Source: Prochlorococcus sp. AG-418-C09
GTDB taxonomy: Bacteria > Cyanobacteriota > Cyanobacteriia > PCC-6307 > Cyanobiaceae
Assembly: GCA_003214355.1 (NCBI GenBank)
Contig: QCLS01000007.1
Coordinates: 1 to 64,000, forward strand
Reading direction: 5' to 3'
DNA length: 64,000 nt
Position 1 is the first letter of the stretch. Each line of letters opens with the position of its first letter. Both the position numbers and the translations under genes were made by a program. Shown piece by piece: positions 1-7,643 of the stretch. The notes beneath the pieces are model-generated. The model worked only from the letters and a program-made list of their open reading frames with translations, was not told the DNA's origin and did no database searches.

Positions 1-1153
1 CAGCAAAAACTATGATGGTTTATTTTTAATGAGAAATTTTGATCCATTATTTAAAGAATCAATATTTAAAGTTGATTTACAGCCATATTTTCTTTTGCAA
101 AGATCTTTGATTGGTAACACTAATTCTTTTCGAGAAATAGATTCTTCCGTTACAAGTGATAATGTTAGAAATGATATAAATCTATTAGATTTATTTGCGA
201 TGGACATAAATATAGAAAGTGAATTCTCTAATTCTTTTTTAAATATAATGGCTAATTTCAGGACATTAAATCCTGATAAATTTTATGATTCAATCTCTTT
301 AAATGTTAATTTTTTAAGGAATCTATATTTCAAAAACATAGAAGACGGTCAAGTTCTGGAAGATGCTTGCGATTTTGATCCAAATAAATTTAATACATCT
401 ACTACATATAAATCCGACTTAGGAGTTTATGGCATTTTTGATCAAGACGGAATTTATTCTGCATATGGAGCCAAAATAATTAACGAATATAAGTATCTGG
501 ACAATAATTTATCAAGAAATTATTCTTTAATCTTAGATACAGGAAATTTTCAGGGCGAATCACTTTCAGACTCTAATGTGCTAATTTCTCTTGAAAGATA
601 TAGTTTAAGTTCTTCATTTACGCATAATTATAAGATCTTTAATTTTAAAGAATCTGAGTATAACGATAATTTTAATTATACCCCCAGTACGATTGATCAA
701 GGAATCTTTATAACAGCTAACATTTCCTCAGGTTTTAATTATTATAGTAATTCTACAAGTCAAAGCATTTTACAGGCAAGTATAGGACCTGTCTTTGTCT
801 ATGGTGATCTTAAAGATAGATTTTTGGATTACACTTATATTTCACTTCTTCCAGAATATTCTTATAAGAGAGGTGAAAGTCCTTTTGCTTTCGATGATTT
901 CAATAATGATTCGAGATTGATAATAAGTATAAAACAGCAGTTATTTGGACCATTATTGATAGGCTTTGAGTCAAATCTGAATTTGAATAGTGACTCTGAT
1001 AGTTATGGAAATCTAGAAAATGTTCAGTATAGTCTTGGCATAACAAGAAGAGCTTATTCAGTAGATTTTATATATGATAAAGATGATGAATATCTTTTGT
1101 TAAACTTTAATATTTATAATTTTGGATATGATAATTTTAGTTCTAGTTTCTAA
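1..1153 (+). CDS. LptD/OstA-like outer-membrane protein (DUF3769), 3' part
   Basis: The reading frame is open from the left edge (first whole codon at base 2), so the gene starts outside the window and only the last ~384 residues are visible. The first internal ATG, at 29, is not the true start. The visible part is rich in alternating aromatic/polar beta-strand segments and turns with N, D and S, and it ends on a terminal phenylalanine, as outer-membrane beta-barrels do. It resembles the C-terminal barrel of cyanobacterial DUF3769 proteins, which are related to LptD/OstA and are thought to insert LPS into the outer membrane. That role fits the surface-polysaccharide genes that follow. The family call is from recognition of the sequence; the barrel character is visible directly. 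It is followed by about 140 bases of AT-rich spacer before tRNA-Ala. Confidence 0.7.
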   Translation, partial: SKNYDGLFLMRNFDPLFKESIFKVDLQPYFLLQRSLIGNTNSFREIDSSVTSDNVRNDINLLDLFAMDINIESEFSNSFLNIMANFRTLNPDKFYDSISLNVNFLRNLYFKNIEDGQVLEDACDFDPNKFNTSTTYKSDLGVYGIFDQDGIYSAYGAKIINEYKYLDNNLSRNYSLILDTGNFQGESLSDSNVLISLERYSLSSSFTHNYKIFNFKESEYNDNFNYTPSTIDQGIFITANISSGFNYYSNSTSQSILQASIGPVFVYGDLKDRFLDYTYISLLPEYSYKRGESPFAFDDFNNDSRLIISIKQQLFGPLLIGFESNLNLNSDSDSYGNLENVQYSLGITRRAYSVDFIYDKDDEYLLLNFNIYNFGYDNFSSSF

Positions 1154-1296
1154 TTTAATTTAAGAAAAATAATAAACTTAAAATTATTATGAAATACCTG
1201 TTTATAAAGAGATATTGCAAAATCCTGATTTAATTATCTTAAATTAAATTTTAATCAATTTCTTTGAATCTATAGGCTTTGCTAAAATAATTAAGA

Positions 1297-1369
1297 GGGG
1301 CCATAGCTCAGCTGGTAGAGCACCTGCATGGCATGCAGGGGGTCAGGAGTTCGAGTCTCCTTGGCTCCA
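1297..1369 (+). tRNA. tRNA-Ala (anticodon GGC)
   Basis: A complete 73-nt cloverleaf. The acceptor stem is GGGGCCA/TGGCTCC with the G3:U70 pair that identifies alanine tRNAs. The D arm is GCTC...GAGC, the anticodon stem is CCTGC/GCAGG with loop ATGGCAT (anticodon GGC), and the T loop contains TTCGAGT. The discriminator is A73 and the CCA end is not encoded. A TAAAAT box at 1283-1288 is a possible -10. The gene lies at the left edge of the surface-polysaccharide region; tRNA genes often border islands in picocyanobacteria. I found no repeated copy of its 3' end further along. Confidence 0.97.
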
Positions 1370-1696
1370 CTTAATTTAACTATTAATATCAAAGCTTTTC
1401 AGACAGCGTTTAGTAATAACCTAACTTTTATCACAACTTGTCGAAGCTTGTTTATGCGATTATCCTCTAAAAAATTCTTAGAAGTATTTTTTTATTGCAG
1501 AAATGAAATCTCCATAATGGTTTGCTCCACCAAGGCAATTAATAAAATACAATCATGGCTTTGATTGGTCAATATCTGGTTGGAAAAAAATCGCTTTCTA
1601 TGGATCTTCCGATTGTATTCTCTGCATTTAACAAGTAACGGCTATTGTTATTAATGGATGATTCCTAATCGTGGGGGGGTTCTGAAATTTCGGATG
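1370..1696. other. Gene-poor stretch after tRNA-Ala
   Basis: These 327 bases carry no convincing intact gene. An open frame running out of tRNA-Ala (1328-1564) is an artefact of reading through the tRNA. The stretch contains a G7 run near 1671-1677 and a possible gene relic at 1503-1631, listed separately. I saw no clear terminator or promoter. Confidence 0.6.
1503..1631 (+). pseudogene. Possible relic of a small protein gene, interrupted by an in-frame TAA
   Basis: From ATG 1503 the frame reads four codons, then TAA, then 37 further codons to the next stop. The downstream part has an ordinary protein-like composition (it includes WFAPPRQ, HGFDW and SGWKKIAFYG), with more tryptophan and glycine than AT-rich noncoding sequence normally gives. 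No ATG, GTG or TTG restarts this frame after the stop. I do not recognise the family. It could equally be chance. Confidence 0.2.
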
Positions 1697-2557
1697 TCAT
1701 TTTTCGTCTAAATTGTTTCTAAGTAAAATATATGAAGTTCTATTTATTAATTCTTTGTCATTATAGATAGCAAAATCTTGATGCATTTTAGATCTCTGAA
1801 TTGGCAATTCAGGCCATTTTCCAAATGATTCTCTTTCAACTGAAAACCCTATTTTTCTAAAAATAGAATGCATCTTAACTGCTGGAATTCTATTCGTATA
1901 AAATCCTGATCTTACAAATAGCTTTGATTCCCAGATTCTCTCTTCAAATCTAAGATTGTTTAAAGAATGGTCAAGGTGGTCTTGAAAATCTATGCTATGT
2001 GAATTAATTCCATTGCATTTAGTAATTCTTTTTAGCTCTTTAACTATTTCACAAAATTGTTGCTTTCGTATATGCTCTAATACAGAATGAGACCAAATAA
2101 AGTCAATACTTTTTTCTTCAATGGTTTTTAAACTGGAAAGTCCATTAGGTAAATAAATTGCATTTGAAATCCTTAATAATTCATTAAATGATGATACGGC
2201 TGAAAGGTTAGGAGGATTTAATCCTTTAGATTTTAAAAGTAAGGCTAATTTTTTATAATAAGCAATATCTTGAGTAGCGAAATTATCAATATCTACCAAA
2301 TAAGTACAAGAGACCCCATAAGCATATCCAATTATTGCAGAGGCAGCACTATCCCCTGGTCCAAGCTCTAATATTTTTAAAGATGAAGGGATTTGATAAG
2401 GGAAAGCACGATTAAAATGTAGATTAAATATCTTTATTGCATATTCGCAGGAATCCATTGATCCATGCTTAAAGAAACCAATTAACTTCCAAAACCTATA
2501 AGGTAAAGGAAATCTACTAATAATTATCTTTATTAAAATTTTTAAGAACCATTTCAT
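1697..2557 (-). CDS. SAM-dependent methyltransferase (class I)
   Basis: A 286-residue protein with a basic, hydrophobic N-terminus (about residues 1-30) that may associate with membrane. It then has a class I SAM-binding motif, ILELGPGDS, at residues 62-70, an acidic residue closing strand 2 (LVDID, near 88-91), and the IDFIWSHSVLEH segment near 150-162 that is typical of Methyltransf_11/23 proteins. The substrate is unknown; in this context a sugar of the surface polysaccharide is likely. It is the first of four consecutive minus-strand methyltransferase genes, each separated from the next by long AT-rich gaps, so they are probably not one tight operon. Its ATG start at 2557 is the only good one. 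Confidence 0.75.
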   Translation of the reverse strand: MKWFLKILIKIIISRFPLPYRFWKLIGFFKHGSMDSCEYAIKIFNLHFNRAFPYQIPSSLKILELGPGDSAASAIIGYAYGVSCTYLVDIDNFATQDIAYYKKLALLLKSKGLNPPNLSAVSSFNELLRISNAIYLPNGLSSLKTIEEKSIDFIWSHSVLEHIRKQQFCEIVKELKRITKCNGINSHSIDFQDHLDHSLNNLRFEERIWESKLFVRSGFYTNRIPAVKMHSIFRKIGFSVERESFGKWPELPIQRSKMHQDFAIYNDKELINRTSYILLRNNLDEK

Positions 2558-2986
2558 AAATCTAATTTAATAAATAAATATTAAAATAAATTCGCTAGAT
2601 AGAGAATTCATATATTATTTCTAGTGTTTAATTTTATTATTTTATCTAGGAAAGAAAAATCTTAATATCTATATTAAGTTTTGGTAAAAAAAGATTAAAT
2701 GCCTGATATTAATAACTTAAAAAAAGAAATTGCAATAAATCTAGAAAAAAATATCTTAATAATAAAAACTATAAAAATTAAAATTTTAACTACCATATCA
2801 TTTAAAGTAGATTATATAAAAGATTTTTAATTAATTTTTTCTACTCAGATTGATAAACAAGTATCTCTACTCTATGTGCATTTTTATCAAAAAAAGTGAT
2901 TTTTGAAATCAATAAATAAAGATAAAAAGTAACTTTGCCTTAAGTCTTTCTTAATAATAAAAATAAAGAGTAGTTAAAACTTATTT
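2558..2986. other. 429-base AT-rich gap
   Basis: This very AT-rich gap separates two minus-strand methyltransferase genes. It contains a 43-codon open frame on the plus strand (2699-2830, lysine- and isoleucine-rich, without a ribosome binding site), which I take as chance. It also holds a likely minus-strand terminator at 2889-2911 for the upstream gene. No RNA gene is evident. Confidence 0.5.
2889..2911 (-). terminator. Possible rho-independent terminator
   Basis: Read on the minus strand, the stem TGATTT / AAATCA with loop CAA is followed by C and seven T residues. It lies 76 bases beyond the stop of the 2987-3943 methyltransferase. The stem has only two G:C pairs, so it would be weak, though this is usual for such an AT-rich genome. 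Confidence 0.4.
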
Positions 2987-3943
2987 TTAAATTAGCTTTG
3001 TTGCATGATAATACGGTAATGCTTTGGAAGAAAGTAGTATCGGGATAGAGTTTATTTCTGGATAACATGTGCCTGCCTTAGAAATCCAGAAATCATTATT
3101 TTTTGTTAAATTTATTTTTTCAATTGGACAACCGTATATACTATTTCTATTTTTATTGTTCAAATCACTTTTTGCCTTTATTTTAGCTATTATTAATGAA
3201 TTTCTATTAAGTGGATTTCCAACAATTTCGATAGGAAAAAGTGATTCATGAATCACTTCTATTAGATTATTTTCATAAAGTTCAGTTTTTAAACTTTTTA
3301 TATAATTAAATTCTCTCATTCTTTTTGCTTGTTCATTGTTAGCTGTTTCGTAAATTGGTTCTGCTAATACAATATAATTTTTCGTTACTCTTATTAATTC
3401 ATCTAAAATAATCTTCTCTTTCCCCCCATTGGGTTCAATAGCACCCATGGTAAAGCTTATCTCAATACTTTTATCTTGTAATGGGATGGATGTTAAATCT
3501 CCTAAGAACAATTCTGTTTTATTATTTTGACACTCTATTGATAAAAGATGTTTAGCTATTGTTAGTCTAGATAAGGATATATCCATACCATAAGGAAGTA
3601 AATTAAATCCTTTCTGAAGAAGAAAGTTAATTAATAGAGAATAATTTGTTGCCTCTCCAGTTCCAAAGTCGCAAATAGAGATATTTTCTGAATTTTCTTT
3701 TAAGTTATTTAGTAAATTAAGCTGTTCAATATGGTTAATTATGTAATCAATTCGTTTTGATAGGTTCTCATAATTTTTATAAAAAGATCTAATATAAGAT
3801 CCTGCTTGTAAGTCATAACTTAATGCAATTGCATCTGAAGATGTAATAAGAGAATTTGAAAATGAATTTTCATTTTCTTGAATATACTTGTTGATGTTTA
3901 GTCCTTTTTTGTAAGCATCATATAATTCTTTAAAAAATGCCAT
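2987..3943 (-). CDS. SAM-dependent methyltransferase with Trm112-like tail
   Basis: A 318-residue protein. Residues ~90-98 (ICDFGTGEA) are the SAM-binding motif I, and GMDIS at 119-123 gives the acidic ribose-binding residue. LFLGDLTSIPLQDKSIE is the motif II/post-II region. The last ~50 residues look like a worn Trm112/UPF0434-type zinc-ribbon domain: YGCPIEKI (Cys 272) then GTCYPEINSIPILL (Cys 293), where the usual CxxC pairs have become single cysteines. In many bacteria this 'CYP-IPILL' module is found with methyltransferases. Substrate unknown; a surface-glycan role is inferred from the neighbours. ATG start at 3943. Confidence 0.7.
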   Translation of the reverse strand: MAFFKELYDAYKKGLNINKYIQENENSFSNSLITSSDAIALSYDLQAGSYIRSFYKNYENLSKRIDYIINHIEQLNLLNNLKENSENISICDFGTGEATNYSLLINFLLQKGFNLLPYGMDISLSRLTIAKHLLSIECQNNKTELFLGDLTSIPLQDKSIEISFTMGAIEPNGGKEKIILDELIRVTKNYIVLAEPIYETANNEQAKRMREFNYIKSLKTELYENNLIEVIHESLFPIEIVGNPLNRNSLIIAKIKAKSDLNNKNRNSIYGCPIEKINLTKNNDFWISKAGTCYPEINSIPILLSSKALPYYHATKLI

Positions 3944-3983
3944 TGCAATAAAGATTTTCTATAATTTTATTATGAGTAACTAC

Positions 3984-4007
3984 AATTAATTAATTAATTA
4001 ATTAATT
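3984..4007. repeat. (AATT)6 microsatellite inside a perfect palindrome
   Basis: Six tandem AATT units lie at the centre of a perfect 28-base palindrome (3982-4009, flanked by AC and GT). It sits 39 bases upstream of the start of the 2987-3943 methyltransferase, in its probable promoter region. Such a tract can change length by slippage. Confidence 0.9.
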
Positions 4008-4129
4008 GTTCTTTTATAGAAATATTCTAATAAAAAATAAAGTACTTTTTAAAATCCATATCAAATCGATAACACTTAAAATTGATTATTTTAATTTAAG
4101 AAATCATAAAAGAATTTAGAAAATAAATT

Positions 4130-4921
4130 TTAATAAAACCTTACTTCCTCAACATTCTTTCTGACAACAAATAACCATGCATCTAACTTTCTCCCATTAT
4201 CTTTCTTTTGAACAGAGTGTTCTATGGTAATTTGCGAGCCAAACCACATCGTTAATACGTATGGCATTGATGTAGGTCTTACTCCAAATGGATCACTTTT
4301 AGATGCATTTACTGGAGCATGTGAATTTGTATGTTCAATTATTAGCATTCCATTTGGTTTTAATTGGGAAAACCAAGTTTGCAAGGCTACTTTTGGTTGC
4401 CATGATTGATCTAAAGAATTTGTATAAATAAAATTCTGGGATCCAGTCCAGTTTTCATTCATATCATGAAAATCCCAATTTACTGAATTCTCGTAGTTTT
4501 TAGCTGTTTCAGAAATATCTGTTCCTATACATTCAATTTTCTCAGAAAGATCTATAAGGAAGTTCTGCTCAAAGCCATTCCTTGAACCATGACAAATACC
4601 TTTTATATGGTGCTCATCCTTAAATTCATTAAGTATGATATTGGCAACTCTTTTCAAAGTCGTTTTGTCTGCAAAAACTTTATTAATTTTTCTTTTATTA
4701 TGAAAAATCTGCACTTTCTTATATTCTTCATATGAACTATATTCTCGTAAATAATAATCAGCTAGATTCTTTTCGGGAGATATAGTATAGCCAAATTTCT
4801 TTACTAGATTTATCAAAATATTCCTAAACATCTTTTGAATTCTAACTTTAAAGCGATAATATAAATTATAAAAAATTATTGAATAATTCTTTTTTAGTAT
4901 TTTATCAAGAAGTTTTTTCAT
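4130..4921 (-). CDS. Putative SAM-dependent methyltransferase with unusual motif I
   Basis: A 263-residue protein with a strongly basic N-terminus (residues 1-50). The Rossmann-like core starts near residue 106. Motif I reads GICHGSRNGFE (108-118), where most class I enzymes have a D/E-x-G-x-G-x-G loop; the acidic strand-2 residue is present (CIGTDIS, Asp 135). NSLDQSWQPKVALQTW followed by LKPNGMLIIEHTNSH is the usual post-motif 'candidate and commit' region of Methyltransf_11-like proteins. The methyltransferase call rests on overall order rather than a perfect signature. Substrate unknown. ATG start at 4921. Confidence 0.55.
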   Translation of the reverse strand: MKKLLDKILKKNYSIIFYNLYYRFKVRIQKMFRNILINLVKKFGYTISPEKNLADYYLREYSSYEEYKKVQIFHNKRKINKVFADKTTLKRVANIILNEFKDEHHIKGICHGSRNGFEQNFLIDLSEKIECIGTDISETAKNYENSVNWDFHDMNENWTGSQNFIYTNSLDQSWQPKVALQTWFSQLKPNGMLIIEHTNSHAPVNASKSDPFGVRPTSMPYVLTMWFGSQITIEHSVQKKDNGRKLDAWLFVVRKNVEEVRFY

Positions 4922-5107
4922 AAAGATGTTTTATATTCAAAGAATGTTAACTGTTCCTTGTAAATAAAGCAATCAATTATGAAATTGTTCTATTAATCAT
5001 TTTTAATATCATTAATTTCTTGATTTGCCTATTTATTGAATATTTATAGAATAATATTAAGCCCACTTTTTTGTTTTTTTAATTAGGTTTAATAACCTTT
5101 CAGTAAT

Positions 5108-6214
5108 CTATAAATATATAGCATAGAGCTGAGTTTCCAAACCCCAGTGACCCTCTTGTCTAATATAGAAGGAATAACTAGATTGACTGATCTTATCTAT
5201 GAACAAAGCCATATCCCATAAATCTTCTGGGTTGTGATAAATAGAAAGAAGAAGATTAGGCTTATTATCTTTTATATAATCGCCCATTTCTCTTAATGCT
5301 TTATTATCTGAACCTTCAATATCCATTTTAATCGTATCAGGCATTAGTTTACAAAGAATCGATTTTAGATCAAGAACTGGAACAATATTTTGATTTTCAT
5401 CTAAATCACCAGCATCATTGACTGATGAATTATTTTGGATTCTCGATGCAGAATCATTAGAGGTCATCTTAACTCCTTTTAATTGAGTATTGATTCCTAC
5501 AACCCCTTGAATAATATCAACATTACTAGGGAAGCTTTTTACTAATTTTCGAAGTTTTAAAATATTATTCTTTTCAGGTTCAATACAAATATAGTTTTTA
5601 ATGGTTTTTTTGCAAGATTTATAATGATTATAGAAATCCCTCATTGTATCTCCGTCGAAGGCTCCTATATCAAGTATTGTACAATCATTTTTTGTATATA
5701 ATTTACTAATTTCTTTTGGGAAGTACATAGGATAAATATTGGTTTCTCTTGGCTCAGGATAATTATATGCTGTTGGATTATTTCTAAAATCAATTATTTT
5801 ACTAAAAGTATCTCTTGAAACTTGATCAGCTAATAAACTTATAATCTTATTCTTTATATCGTTGGATGGAATAATTGTTATTTTATTTTTTTGTCTCCAC
5901 ATAAATCCATCTGCTATAAAATGTTTAAGCGAATTCGGATATTTTGTGAATAATTCTCTGGGTTCTATTATTTTTGTAAAACCTTTACTTAATAAATGGG
6001 TTTTAATACCTGGGTATCCAAGCACTGTTATAAGAATTTCATAATTCCTATGCCAATTATCTTGAATCTCATTAAATATTGGTATACCTAAATATTCTTT
6101 TTCCTTTGAGAATTTATCTAAAATTGCATATATATTAATTTTATCTATACTTTTAAGAAGTGATTTTGCATACATTCCCATACCATAAATTATCAAATTC
6201 TTAGTAGAGTTCAT
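5108..6214 (-). CDS. FkbM-family methyltransferase with N-terminal Rossmann-type domain
   Basis: A 368-residue, two-domain protein. Residues ~5-95 form a PglD-N/CoA-binding-like Rossmann unit (NLIIYGMGMYAKSLL, then AILDK and GIPIF), often fused to surface-glycan enzymes. Residues ~175-350 are an FkbM-type SAM methyltransferase: ILDIGAFDGDT (180-190), YICIEPEKNN (208-217), and the family hallmark IKMDIEGSD (295-303). FkbM proteins O-methylate sugars and antibiotics. It is the last of the four methyltransferases and is divergent from the oxidoreductase at 6524. ATG start at 6214. Confidence 0.85.
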   Translation of the reverse strand: MNSTKNLIIYGMGMYAKSLLKSIDKINIYAILDKFSKEKEYLGIPIFNEIQDNWHRNYEILITVLGYPGIKTHLLSKGFTKIIEPRELFTKYPNSLKHFIADGFMWRQKNKITIIPSNDIKNKIISLLADQVSRDTFSKIIDFRNNPTAYNYPEPRETNIYPMYFPKEISKLYTKNDCTILDIGAFDGDTMRDFYNHYKSCKKTIKNYICIEPEKNNILKLRKLVKSFPSNVDIIQGVVGINTQLKGVKMTSNDSASRIQNNSSVNDAGDLDENQNIVPVLDLKSILCKLMPDTIKMDIEGSDNKALREMGDYIKDNKPNLLLSIYHNPEDLWDMALFIDKISQSSYSFYIRQEGHWGLETQLYAIYL

Positions 6215-6523
6215 TTTTTATTAATCTCCCTTATGATGTAAATTCATTAAATGGTTCCATTATCTCAAGTTTATATCTGTTTTATTAAGATTATAAATTA
6301 ATTTATTATTCCTAAAATGAATATAGATATTTGTCTAGTATGAGAAACAATTTTTGACATTAATAAAAAGTCTAAAATTTTTCATTATGATAAAAAATGC
6401 GAATATTAATCTTATATTTAGAACTCTATAATTGTCAATGATCTTTAAGTTAAACAATTATTTTTTATAGTAAGCTTTTAAAGATATAATTAAATTAAAA
6501 TTATAAAAAATAGAATTTCTATA
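6215..6523. other. 309-base divergent intergenic region
   Basis: An AT-rich spacer between two divergent genes, so it must hold both promoters. A consensus-like TTGACA lies at 6354-6359 on the plus strand, but no -10 box sits at normal spacing after it. No small gene or RNA is evident. Confidence 0.5.
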
Positions 6524-7633
6524 ATGCAATCTTTAATCAGAGTCGGAATAATTGGTGGCGGTGAAAATTCAGCTGTAGGAAAAGTTCATCTAACAGCATT
6601 AAGAATGGATACAAGATTTGAAATTGGGCCATGTTTTTTTTCACATCTAGAAGAAGAAAATAAAAAAAGTCATTTTCTTTATTCTTTACCTTGGAAAGAA
6701 CATCCCTCAAATATTGATTATTGGCTAAAAAGTAATGAGCATTTATTAGATCTAGTTATATTGTTAACTCCTTCAACTCAGCATGCTAATCAAATACAAA
6801 AAATCATAAATAATAGAATTTCATTTGTAACAGAAAAACCAGTTGGATGCTCTTTAAATGAAATTAATGATATTTGTAATCATTTGGAAAATCATAAAAA
6901 TATAAATGCGAGATTTATTCATAATTATTCCGGATACCCGATGTATAGAGAAATGGTGTTGCGATTAAATAAAAAAGAAATAGGTAGGATTCATCATGTC
7001 AAGGCTCAAATGCCGAGCGATGGTTTTGCAAGAGAAATGATTACTGGTAAACCTCAAATATGGAGACAAACTGACCCAGAGATTCCAATGATCATGCTTG
7101 ACTTAGGCACTCATTTACATCATTTAGTTACTATGGCTATCGGACATTCTTCTGGCAAAGTTAGAGCACGAATGCATCAACTAATAAATAAGATGGGTGT
7201 TATTGATAATGTTGAAATCTGGGAAGAAAGATCTGATAATATCAAAGTTTCATACTGGATGTCCAAAGCTCATCTTGGGATTAAAAATGGACTATGTCTA
7301 GAATTCTATGGAGAAAAAGGTGGTTTTGTTTGGAATCAAATGGATCCAGATCATTTAATCAAATATGACTTAGAAAGCAACAAATTGAAAATTAATAGAG
7401 GATCCATTAATTCAGAAGCTGCATATAGAGATCGATTTAAAGCGGGACATCCTACAGGATTTGTTGATGCTTTCAGCTATTTTTATTCTGATTTAGCAGA
7501 TGATTTTATTTCAAGAAATAATGGATTAAAGGGTAGCTTTTGGATAAAAACTATAGATGATGCTTTTAAAGGTATTAAGTTCCTTTCGGCAGCAAAAGAA
7601 TCTTATATTAATGACCAATGGATAAATTTATAA
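6524..7633 (+). CDS. Gfo/Idh/MocA-family NAD(P)-dependent oxidoreductase
   Basis: A 369-residue protein. The N-terminal Rossmann motif is IGGGENSAVGKVH (residues 10-22), a Wlb/WbpB-like variant of the dinucleotide loop. The conserved EKP of the family, with its catalytic lysine, is at 104-106 (FVTEKPVG), and the second-domain motif DLGTHLHHL is at 193-201. Enzymes of this family oxidise sugar nucleotides or reduce keto sugars, for instance in making 3-amino or uronic sugars. It faces the 7644-9290 gene with only 10 bases between the stops. It may supply the keto-sugar acted on by the nearby acyltransferase and aminotransferase, which is inference. Confidence 0.85.
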   Translation: MQSLIRVGIIGGGENSAVGKVHLTALRMDTRFEIGPCFFSHLEEENKKSHFLYSLPWKEHPSNIDYWLKSNEHLLDLVILLTPSTQHANQIQKIINNRISFVTEKPVGCSLNEINDICNHLENHKNINARFIHNYSGYPMYREMVLRLNKKEIGRIHHVKAQMPSDGFAREMITGKPQIWRQTDPEIPMIMLDLGTHLHHLVTMAIGHSSGKVRARMHQLINKMGVIDNVEIWEERSDNIKVSYWMSKAHLGIKNGLCLEFYGEKGGFVWNQMDPDHLIKYDLESNKLKINRGSINSEAAYRDRFKAGHPTGFVDAFSYFYSDLADDFISRNNGLKGSFWIKTIDDAFKGIKFLSAAKESYINDQWINL

Positions 7634-7643
7634 TTATCTTTTT

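Noticed and set aside
1328-1564. 78-codon open frame on the plus strand
   Set aside because: It starts inside tRNA-Ala and reads through it; the N-terminal residues are the tRNA sequence translated.
2699-2830. 43-codon plus-strand open frame
   Set aside because: Lysine- and isoleucine-rich low-complexity product of AT-rich DNA, with no ribosome binding site and no recognisable features.
5047-5102. Possible hairpin AGGTT/AACCT downstream of the FkbM gene
   Set aside because: On the minus strand it is followed by A residues, not T, so it does not look like a terminator.
6354-6359. TTGACA as a -35 box for the oxidoreductase gene at 6524
   Set aside because: No -10 box stands at normal spacing and it lies about 165 bases before the start codon.
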